Positions 1 through 5,143 of a stretch of DNA of 7,974 nucleotides are shown piece by piece. Under the pieces are notes generated by a model. The model did no database searches and was not told the origin of the DNA. It saw nothing but the letters and a program-made list of their open reading frames with translations. Where the stretch lies: assembly GCA_964402955.1 (NCBI GenBank), contig CAYOEZ010000215.1, forward strand, positions 1 through 7,974. The letters are read 5' to 3'. The position numbers and the translations under genes were made by a program. This DNA comes from CAYOEZ01 sp964402955. Its GTDB lineage: Bacteria > Chloroflexota > DTOL01 > DAOUCN01. Within the stretch, counting starts at the first letter, position 1, and each line of letters begins with the position of its first letter.

Positions 1-18
1 GGCCGCGATTTCGTCCAT
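1..18 (-). CDS. Possible 5' end of a leftward gene (six codons only)
   Basis: On the minus strand an ATG at 18-16 opens a frame reading MDEIAA to the window edge. A TACAAT hexamer at 27-32 (minus strand) lies 8 nt upstream, a spacing that would put transcription initiation at about the ATG. No Shine-Dalgarno sequence is visible. Six codons are too few to identify a product, and the call rests on the promoter-like hexamer and on symmetry with the rightward gene starting at 416. The frame could equally be chance. No function is proposed. Confidence 0.3.
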
Positions 19-26
19 GTTAGAAG

Positions 27-32
27 ATTGTA
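27..32 (-). promoter_or_regulatory. Possible -10 element for the leftward gene
   Basis: TACAAT on the minus strand matches the sigma-70 -10 consensus at five of six positions and sits 8 nt before the ATG at 18. I see no good -35 hexamer at 16-18 bp spacing (around 49-55). It is therefore weaker than the promoter at 380-409. Confidence 0.3.
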
Positions 33-59
33 CAGAGGAAGGCAAGTGCTTGCGCGGTT

Positions 60-71
60 GTAACTGTTCAC
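60..71 (+). repeat. GTRRCTGTTCAC motif, copy 1
   Basis: GTAACTGTTCAC differs at one base from the copy at 200-211 and at two bases from the inverted copy at 354-365. The 10-bp core ACTGTTCACG at 63-72 is identical to 203-212. Confidence 0.6.
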
Positions 72-199
72 GATTCGGGTGAGAGAACTTAGTGTGGTGA
101 GCGCCCTCTTGCGCGAGCGGGCTACCACGGCGCGTGGGAGCGCCTGGCTACACAGCGTAGGGCTCTGGCGGGACAACTGTGAGCAGTGGCGCAGGGTGG

Positions 200-211
200 G
201 TGACTGTTCAC
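200..211 (+). repeat. GTRRCTGTTCAC motif, copy 2
   Basis: GTGACTGTTCAC lies 140 bp after copy 1 in the same orientation. With the inverted copy at 354-365 (11 of 12 bases complementary) it brackets a 166-bp block rich in inverted repeats. Confidence 0.6.
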
Positions 212-217
212 GGCCAC

Positions 218-296
218 CTGCGGATGAATGGGACGTTGATGCTTGCTGAAAACGCGCATCAACACGGACGCCTGGCTGTCGGGCGGACATCCGCAG
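218..296. repeat. Nested inverted repeats (potential two-stem structure)
   Basis: The 9-bp arms CTGCGGATG (218-226) and CATCCGCAG (288-296) are perfect complements. Between them the 8-bp arms GTTGATGC (235-242) and GCATCAAC (256-263) are also perfect complements with a 13-nt loop. The two stems can form together. No known ncRNA family is recognised, and the region is probably not transcribed by the promoter at 404-409, which lies downstream of it on the plus strand. Confidence 0.45.
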
Positions 297-353
297 CAGT
301 TTCCGCGCAAATCCGCGTCCGTCGGTCGCCGGCGCTGCCGTCGCTCGACAAAG

Positions 354-365
354 GTGAACAGCCAC
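354..365 (-). repeat. GTRRCTGTTCAC motif, copy 3 (inverted)
   Basis: GTGAACAGCCAC on the plus strand reads GTGGCTGTTCAC on the minus strand. It ends 15 bp before the candidate -35 element of the membrane-protein operon, so it could be an operator as easily as a repeat end. Confidence 0.55.
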
Positions 366-379
366 ACTGCATGTTTTGC

Positions 380-409
380 TTGCGGGCATGTCACCGACTG
401 TTGTATAAT
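380..409 (+). promoter_or_regulatory. Sigma-70-like promoter, predicted leaderless
   Basis: A perfect -10 hexamer TATAAT lies at 404-409. The best-placed -35 is TTGCGG at 380-385, matching three of six consensus bases with an 18-bp spacer. The usual 6-8 nt from -10 to start site puts +1 at about 415-417, on the ATG at 416. The transcript would then have essentially no 5' leader, which agrees with the lack of a Shine-Dalgarno sequence before that ATG (GCAGGC only). Confidence 0.65.
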
Positions 410-415
410 GCAGGC

Positions 416-2134
416 ATGAGTCTGACGCGACGATTCGATACCTTCCTTGTCCTTTCTGTCCTGATCGCCCTGTTTGCTGTGGCCCCGTTGCTCGCGCCCG
501 GCTACTTCTGGGGCGCCCACGATGCACGGCACTCAGTTTACTTCCTGATGCAATTCGATCGTTCCATTCAGGACGGCATTCTCTACCCGCGCTGGGCGCC
601 AGACTTCAACTTCGGCGACGGCTATCCCTTCTTCAATATCTACTCGCCTGGCGTTTTCTATGTGGGCGAGGCTTTTCACCTGCTCGGACTAGATTTCGTC
701 GACTCTGTCAAGAGTGTGTTCGCGCTGAGCTTCATCCTTTCGGCGCTGGCGATGTATGCCTACGCACGGCGTGTGCTGGGCAGCCGGGCGGCGGCGCTGG
801 TGTCCTCTGCCGTGTATGTCTACGTACCGTACCATCTGGCCGATGTGTTCCTCCGTGCGGCGCTCGCCGATTCATTCTGCTTCGTCTTTTTCCCGCTTGT
901 GCTGCTGGGTTTTCACGACCTGATTGAGCGCCCGCGACCACGTGCGTTGGCGCTGGCGGGAGCGTGGCTGGCCGGGCTCATTTTCTCGCACTACGCGCTG
1001 GCGCTGCTGTTCGTGCCCTTCCTGTGCTTGTACATTCTTCTGCTGTGGGCGCTCAGGCAGCGTACGCTGCGCTCGCTGCTGTGGGCGGCAGGCGCGGGCA
1101 TCTACGGCGTTATCCTCTCAGCGATCCTGGTGCTGCCGGTGGCCCTGGAATATCGCTTCGTGCGCACCGACCAGTGGTCAGGCGGTTATTACAGCTACAC
1201 GGATCACTTTGTCTACTTCTTCCAGTTCTTTGCTCCCACCTGGAGCTATGGCCCCGGCAGTGTCTCCGGGGCGTATGATACCTTGCCCTTCCAGCTTGGC
1301 GTCGTGGCGCTAGTGCTCAGCCTGCTGGCTATTGTAGGGCTGGCGCTGCTGCGACGCGAGAGGAGAGCGCACAGCGCAACGCCGCTGCTTTCGTTCTACC
1401 TGTTGGCGACGCTGGGGCTGATGCTGCTGATGCTGCAGATCGCCGCTCCCGTGTGGGATGTGCTGCACCTGGCTGCGTTTGCTCAGTTCCCCTGGCGGTT
1501 GCTGGCGCTGACGACGCTGACCACATCCGTATTGAGCGGCGCGGCGCTGATGATTGATGAGCAGCGCCAGGGCAGCGCGCCGCTGCCTCTGCTGGCTGCG
1601 CTGCTGGCCGTGATTGTCCTGGGCAGCTACCCATACTTGCAGCCACAGTTGATTGACCCGCCGCAAGGTCCCGTCTCGCAGGCGGGGCTGATGCGCTTTG
1701 AGCAGGCGAGCGGAGAGCTGACTGGCATGACCGCCTGGGCCACACGCGAGCGCCCGCCATCCTGGTCGCCGCTGGCTGACGTCTATGTCGCCGGCGGTAT
1801 GGTGACCGACAAGGTTGTGCACAGCGACCTGCCGGCCGGGGTGCAGGCAATCACCACCCGGCATACGACGGTGCGCGAAGAAGTGCAGGTCAGCGCAGCG
1901 CAAGCGTTCACGCTCTCCTTCTACACGCCGTATTATCCTGGATGGCAGGCGACGGTGGACGGTAAGCCGGTCCCGATCACGCCTGCCGGGGATTTGGGAC
2001 ATATGACTGTGCCTGTTCCCGCCGGCGAGCATACGGTGGCGCTGTGGTTTGGCGACACGCTGCCACGCACGGTGGGGACGATTCTCTCGCTGCTGGCTGC
2101 TGCTGCCGGTGTGGTCATGGTGAGACGAAGATGA
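416..2134 (+). CDS. Polytopic membrane protein, PTPS-related/YfhO-like (GT-C-like), paralog 1
   Basis: This 572-residue protein of the inner membrane has roughly ten hydrophobic segments from about residue 10 to 420. A soluble, beta-rich region follows (about 430-550, with YYPGWQATVDGKPV near 506), then a last membrane helix at about 552-569 ending in RRR. Such proteins are commonly annotated '6-pyruvoyl-tetrahydropterin synthase-related membrane protein'; the name does not imply pterin chemistry. The layout resembles GT-C glycosyltransferases and YfhO: a first extracytoplasmic loop with H35-D36 (GAHDA), then YPRWAPD (57-63) and GYP (69-71). Transfer of sugar from a lipid carrier is an inference; the substrate is unknown. 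I chose the ATG at 416 because it lies just after TATAAT, opens directly into the first membrane helix, and gives residue numbering identical to the next gene through residue 63. The frame is open further upstream but looks non-coding. The stop overlaps the next start (ATGA), so the two genes are probably translationally coupled. Confidence 0.85.
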   Translation: MSLTRRFDTFLVLSVLIALFAVAPLLAPGYFWGAHDARHSVYFLMQFDRSIQDGILYPRWAPDFNFGDGYPFFNIYSPGVFYVGEAFHLLGLDFVDSVKSVFALSFILSALAMYAYARRVLGSRAAALVSSAVYVYVPYHLADVFLRAALADSFCFVFFPLVLLGFHDLIERPRPRALALAGAWLAGLIFSHYALALLFVPFLCLYILLLWALRQRTLRSLLWAAGAGIYGVILSAILVLPVALEYRFVRTDQWSGGYYSYTDHFVYFFQFFAPTWSYGPGSVSGAYDTLPFQLGVVALVLSLLAIVGLALLRRERRAHSATPLLSFYLLATLGLMLLMLQIAAPVWDVLHLAAFAQFPWRLLALTTLTTSVLSGAALMIDEQRQGSAPLPLLAALLAVIVLGSYPYLQPQLIDPPQGPVSQAGLMRFEQASGELTGMTAWATRERPPSWSPLADVYVAGGMVTDKVVHSDLPAGVQAITTRHTTVREEVQVSAAQAFTLSFYTPYYPGWQATVDGKPVPITPAGDLGHMTVPVPAGEHTVALWFGDTLPRTVGTILSLLAAAAGVVMVRRR

Positions 2135-3987
2135 GCAAGGCTCGGCGATGGGATATGGGCTGGCTGGCGGTGCTGCTGCTGTGCGTGTTTGCTGTTGCGC
2201 CGCTGAGCGCCCCGGGCTTCTTCCTGAAGGGGCACGATGCGACGATTGGCTCATACTTTCTCTGGCAATTTGACCAGGGCATAGCCGATGGCGCGCTTTA
2301 CCCGCGCTGGGCCATGGACTGGACCTTTGGCTATGGCCATCCGCTCTTTGTCGTGATTGCGCCGCTGGCGTTTTATGTCGCTGAGGCCGCACATCTCCTT
2401 GGCGCGGGCCTGGTCGATGCGCTGAAGATCGCCTATGCGCTGTCGTTTGTCCTGTCCGGGCTGAGCATGTATCTGCTCGGGCGCGAGATGTTTGGCCGCG
2501 CCGGCGGCTTACTGGCGGCGGCCATCTACGTTTATGCCCCGTACCATCTGGTTGATATCTACGTGCGCGCCGACCTGGCTGAGTTTGCTGCGTTTGCCTT
2601 CTTCCCGGCTATTCTGTGGGCGATTGTGCGCGTGAGCCGCGCGCACGCGCGCGGCGCGGCGCTGCGCTACGTGGCACTGGGTGCGCTGTTTTATGGCGGG
2701 CTGATCCTGACCCACATTACGATGGCGTTGATCTTTACCCCCGTGGCGCTGTTGTACGCAGTCGTGTCAGCAGGGAGCAGGGAGCAGGGAGTAGGCAGTA
2801 GGGAGCAGAGAGAAGGTGGAAACGAAAGGCCGACTGAGACCGTCGCCCTGGAGCGTCACCCTGTCCCCCTGTCCCCCCATCACCCCGTCACCCTCTCCCC
2901 CCGCCTCCGTGTCTTCGCTGCTCAGATCACTATCTTTGCCCTGGGCGCAGCGATCGGCGCAGCCTATCTGTTCCCCGGTCTTCTGGAGCAGCGCTATCTG
3001 CGTGTTCAAGACCTGGTGGGCGGCTATTTCGGTTACGCCAACCACTACGTTTATCCGTTCCAGTTGCTGTCGCCTTTCTGGGGCTACGGCTATGCCGCCA
3101 TCGGTCCTGGTGATCAGATGCCCTTCCAGCTTGGCGCGGTTGCGGTCGTGCTGGCGGTATGCGCTGTGTGGGCTTTGCCCCGCATGCGCACGGACGTCCG
3201 GCGTCATGTCCTGTTCTTTCTGGTGATGACGGGGCTGGTCATCTTTGCCACGCTATCGGCCTCGCAGCCTTTGTGGGACATGTTTCGCCCGCTGGTGGCC
3301 TTTGTGCAGTTTCCCTGGCGACTGCTCTCGCTGGCCGCGCTGACGCTGGCGCTGGTGGGCGGATCGCTGGCGGCGACGGGGGGCGAAGGGACGGAGGAAG
3401 AAGCGCGGCAGGGGGAGCTGCAAGCAGCGGGGCAGAGGGCGCAGCAAGCAGCGCCCCTACTACTATTGGTGTTGTTGGCGAGCTATGCCTATACCGTGCC
3501 ACAGTATACAGACAGCGATCTGTCGCTGGCGAAGATGACCCAGTTCCAACTTGATACGAAGGAACTTCTGGGTGACACGATGTGGGTGACGGAGAAGCCA
3601 ACCGGGTCGCCGATGGTGGCCGAGTACCTGGCAGGCCTGCCGCCGACGCGGGCCATCCCTGATGATCCCGCAACGCAAATCGACGTCCTGCACAGCGGGG
3701 GCGCCTCTTACGAGGTGAGGGTGACTGCGCCTGCGCCCACAGCCATCATCTTCCAGACTCGCTATTTCCCGGGCTGGTCGGCCTATGTGGATGGCAAGCC
3801 GGCGCTGACGACGATCCGCCCGCCGCAGGGTCTGATGGCGGTAGCTGTCCCGCAGGGGACACACACGGTGCGTTTGCGCTTTGAGGACACGCTGCTGCGC
3901 CTGCTGAGCAAGCTGATCTCGCTGGGTGGGCTGATTGTGGCGGGTGTGATGCTGGTGAGGGCGCCGAAGCTCGCAACGGATTTGTGA
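2131..3987 (+). CDS. Polytopic membrane protein, PTPS-related/YfhO-like (GT-C-like), paralog 2 with repeat insertions
   Basis: This 618-residue paralog of the preceding gene aligns without gaps at the N-terminus: H35-D36 in GHDA, YPRWAMD at 57-63, and YVYAPYHLVDIYVRADLAE matching YVYVPYHLADVFLRAALAD. The C-terminus again has a beta-rich region (YFPGWSAYVDGKPA from about 545) and a final membrane helix. The ATG at 2131 overlaps the previous stop; the purine-rich GGTGAGACGAAG before it is only a weak ribosome-binding site, so coupling is likely. Two stretches are absent from paralog 1. About 38 extra residues lie in a loop between membrane segments (about 215-258, Ser/Arg/Gln/Glu then Pro/His rich). 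About 11 extra Glu/Gln/Ala-rich residues lie near 416-442. Both are encoded by short repeats and keep the frame. The last residues ATDL and the stop come from a 25-bp intergenic repeat. Paired paralogs could form a heteromer or act on successive substrates; that is inference. Confidence 0.85.
   Translation: MSKARRWDMGWLAVLLLCVFAVAPLSAPGFFLKGHDATIGSYFLWQFDQGIADGALYPRWAMDWTFGYGHPLFVVIAPLAFYVAEAAHLLGAGLVDALKIAYALSFVLSGLSMYLLGREMFGRAGGLLAAAIYVYAPYHLVDIYVRADLAEFAAFAFFPAILWAIVRVSRAHARGAALRYVALGALFYGGLILTHITMALIFTPVALLYAVVSAGSREQGVGSREQREGGNERPTETVALERHPVPLSPHHPVTLSPRLRVFAAQITIFALGAAIGAAYLFPGLLEQRYLRVQDLVGGYFGYANHYVYPFQLLSPFWGYGYAAIGPGDQMPFQLGAVAVVLAVCAVWALPRMRTDVRRHVLFFLVMTGLVIFATLSASQPLWDMFRPLVAFVQFPWRLLSLAALTLALVGGSLAATGGEGTEEEARQGELQAAGQRAQQAAPLLLLVLLASYAYTVPQYTDSDLSLAKMTQFQLDTKELLGDTMWVTEKPTGSPMVAEYLAGLPPTRAIPDDPATQIDVLHSGGASYEVRVTAPAPTAIIFQTRYFPGWSAYVDGKPALTTIRPPQGLMAVAVPQGTHTVRLRFEDTLLRLLSKLISLGGLIVAGVMLVRAPKLATDL
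2773..2814 (+). repeat. Heptanucleotide tandem repeat inside a coding sequence
   Basis: Six 7-bp units run GGGAGCA, GGGAGCA, GGGAGTA, GGCAGTA, GGGAGCA, GAGAGAA. They encode part of the SREQ-rich loop of the second membrane protein. They look like the purine-rich short tandem repeats known from cyanobacterial and other environmental genomes. A second array with 8-bp period follows at 2855-2902. Confidence 0.85.
2855..2902 (+). repeat. Octanucleotide tandem repeat inside a coding sequence
   Basis: Six 8-bp units run GTCACCCT, GTCCCCCT, GTCCCCCC, ATCACCCC, GTCACCCT, CTCCCCCC, and are read in frame as a Pro/Val/Ser/His segment. The minus strand carries six G-tracts of three to six bases separated by 3-4 nt, a strong G-quadruplex motif. 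Confidence 0.85.
3420..3456. repeat. Repeat and palindrome inside a coding sequence
   Basis: GCAAGCAGCG occurs at 3420-3429 and again at 3444-3453. The second copy overlaps an imperfect palindrome, GGGCGC (3437-3442), AGCAAGCA, GCGCCC (3451-3456). The block encodes the extra Gln/Ala-rich residues of the second membrane protein that the first paralog lacks, which suggests a second inserted repeat element. Confidence 0.55.
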
Positions 3988-3997
3988 CACAGATTAC
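3973..3997 (+). repeat. 25-bp direct repeat, copy 1 (contains the stop codon of the upstream gene)
   Basis: The unit starts GCAACGGATTTGTGAC and ends CAGATTAC. It is identical to 4008-4032, with a period of 35 bp. Its first base begins an in-frame codon, so it encodes the last four residues (ATDL) and the TGA at 3985-3987. Confidence 0.9.
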
Positions 3998-4007
3998 GCG
4001 GATGCTG

Positions 4008-4032
4008 GCAACGGATTTGTGACACAGATTAC
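4008..4032 (+). repeat. 25-bp direct repeat, copy 2
   Basis: This is a perfect copy of 3973-3997, separated from it by 10 bp. It runs into the inverted repeat at 4027-4072. The wording (ACACGGATT, AATCCGTGT, AATCCGCGTCC) is typical of dispersed intergenic repeats in environmental bacterial genomes, as I recall them. Confidence 0.9.
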
Positions 4033-4072
4033 ACGGAAACACGGATTTGGAGCGTCCAGAATCCGTGTAATC
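4027..4072. terminator. Competing inverted repeats between convergent genes; possible terminator
   Basis: Two perfect stems share one arm region. The first is GATTACACGGA (4027-4037) with TCCGTGTAATC (4062-4072). The second is ACACGGATT (4039-4047) with AATCCGTGT (4060-4068), whose loop can extend as TGGA (4048-4051) with TCCA (4055-4058). The position between two convergent stop codons suits a bidirectional terminator. Neither strand has a T-run after the stem, so it is not a textbook intrinsic terminator and may simply be repeat structure. Confidence 0.45.
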
Positions 4073-4093
4073 CGCGTCCTCATCCGTCACCAG

Positions 4094-5131
4094 CTAGCGG
4101 GTCAACGTGACCTTGTGCAGGCCGCGTGGGGCGTCGGGGTTGACGCCGCGCTCCTGCGACAGGTGCAGGGCGAATAACTGCGCAGGGACGATGTAGAGGA
4201 CGGGCGATAGCTTCTCGTCAACGTCCACAGAGACCGGCACGGGCACAGTCGCCAGTCGCAGCAGTGCGTCGTCGTGCGCCACGATGACAGACGCTGCCCC
4301 ACGCTTTACCATCTCCTGAGCCATCTCCTGCATCGCTGCCTGGGTGCGGCCGGGTGGGGCGAAGAGCAGAGCAGGGAAGTCTTGATCGACGATGGCAATG
4401 GGGCCGTGTAGAAAATCAGCGGTGGAGTACGGCTCTGCCAGCAGATAGCACGTCTCCTTGAGCTTCAGCGCCGCTTCGAGCGCGGTGGGATAGTTGATGC
4501 CGCGCGCCAGGCAGACGCAACTCGCGGCGGCGTGAAAGCGGCGGGCCGCCTCAGCCATAGCCGGCTCAGCCTGCAAGACGTCCGCCAGGCCTGCGGGTAG
4601 GGCAGCGATCTGCTCGAGCAGCGGCGTGCTCTTGGCGATGTGCGCGGAGAGCAGCGCCAAAGCGGTCAGCTCGGACGTGTAGGTCTTGGTGGCCGGCAGC
4701 GCTTTCTCCTCGCCAGCGTGCAGAATGATCGGGTACTCGACGGCGCTCGCCAGCGGCGATTCTGCGCCATTGGTGATGCCAATGGTCAGCGCTCCCGCTT
4801 GGCGCGCCTGCTGCATGACCTCGACAACGTCCGGCGATTTGCCCGACTGCGATATGCCGATGACGGCGGCGTGGCCGAGGTTGACGCTCGCGCCGTAGAG
4901 CGTGGTCAGCGACGGCGCGGCCAGGGCAACGATGGTGCTGTTGACGATAGCAAACAAGTACTTGGCGTAGGTGGCAGCATTGTCCGATGTGCCGCGGGCG
5001 GCAATCAGAATCACCGCCGGCTGCTTCTTGCGCAGCGCCGCGGCCACGCGCGCTATGTTGGCGCTTTCTCCATCCAGCAGGCGCTGTATGGCCTGGGGCT
5101 GTTCCACGATCTCATCGTGCATATGGGTCAT
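4094..5131 (-). CDS. SIS-domain sugar-phosphate isomerase/deaminase (GlmS-isomerase-like, AgaS/NagB-II type)
   Basis: This cytoplasmic protein of 345 residues has two SIS (sugar isomerase) domains, at about 25-170 and 190-340. Visible motifs are ARGTSDNA (45-52) and SQSGKSPD (94-101), which bind the sugar phosphate; TKTYTSEL (148-155); ARGINY (209-214); ALKLKE (221-226); FLHGP (240-244), with the His expected to open the sugar ring; and NPDAPRGLHKVTLT at the C-terminus, with K340 matching the C-terminal lysine of GlmS. The N-terminal Cys-dependent glutaminase domain of GlmS is absent, so glutamine-driven glucosamine-6-phosphate synthesis is not expected. A glucosamine-6-phosphate deaminase or related amino-sugar or fructosamine-phosphate role fits better, but the substrate cannot be read from the sequence. 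The ATG at 5131 has GAGGTG 5 nt upstream (5137-5142); an in-frame ATG at 5122 is a less well placed alternative. It starts 12 nt after moaC, so co-transcription is likely. Confidence 0.88.
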   Translation of the reverse strand: MTHMHDEIVEQPQAIQRLLDGESANIARVAAALRKKQPAVILIAARGTSDNAATYAKYLFAIVNSTIVALAAPSLTTLYGASVNLGHAAVIGISQSGKSPDVVEVMQQARQAGALTIGITNGAESPLASAVEYPIILHAGEEKALPATKTYTSELTALALLSAHIAKSTPLLEQIAALPAGLADVLQAEPAMAEAARRFHAAASCVCLARGINYPTALEAALKLKETCYLLAEPYSTADFLHGPIAIVDQDFPALLFAPPGRTQAAMQEMAQEMVKRGAASVIVAHDDALLRLATVPVPVSVDVDEKLSPVLYIVPAQLFALHLSQERGVNPDAPRGLHKVTLTR

Positions 5132-5143
5132 CGAAACACCTCG

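Larger units (their letters stand above)
19..415. other. Repeat-rich non-coding region between divergent starts
   Basis: This stretch of almost 400 bp has no gene I can support. It contains three copies of a 12-bp motif GTRRCTGTTCAC: 60-71 and 200-211 direct, 354-365 inverted. It also has a nested set of inverted repeats: 218-226 with 288-296 (CTGCGGATG/CATCCGCAG), enclosing 235-242 with 256-263 (GTTGATGC/GCATCAAC). A further pair, 264-270 with 316-322 (ACGGACG/CGTCCGT), conflicts with the first. The word AATCCGCGTCC at 310-320 recurs at 4069-4079. It reads like degenerate dispersed-repeat DNA carrying the promoter of the rightward operon at its right end. The frame of the 416 gene stays open back to a GTG at 179, but the encoded residues are low in hydrophobics and look non-coding. 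Confidence 0.6.

Noticed and set aside
200..365. Miniature transposable element call
   Set aside because: The 12-bp inverted ends are imperfect and I see no target-site duplication beside them, so it is reported only as a finding.
179..415. N-terminal extension of the first membrane protein to a GTG at 179
   Set aside because: The promoter at 404-409 lies inside it, the encoded 79 residues look non-coding, and the paralog aligns from the first residue when the start is at 416.
122..532. Minus-strand open frame of 136 codons in the left spacer
   Set aside because: It overlaps the promoter and the start of the membrane-protein gene, has no recognisable domain, and covers degenerate repeat DNA.
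1310..2392. Minus-strand open frame of 360 codons opposite the membrane proteins
   Set aside because: Its Gln/Arg/Ser/His-rich composition is typical of the antisense of a Leu/Ala-rich membrane gene, and it spans the junction of two real genes.
3973..4032. CRISPR-like repeat-spacer pattern
   Set aside because: There are only two 25-bp copies with a 10-bp gap and no cas genes, and one copy overlaps a gene end. It is a tandem duplication or dispersed repeat.
4094..5131. Full glucosamine-6-phosphate synthase (GlmS)
   Set aside because: The N-terminal glutaminase domain with its catalytic Cys is absent; only the isomerase half is present.
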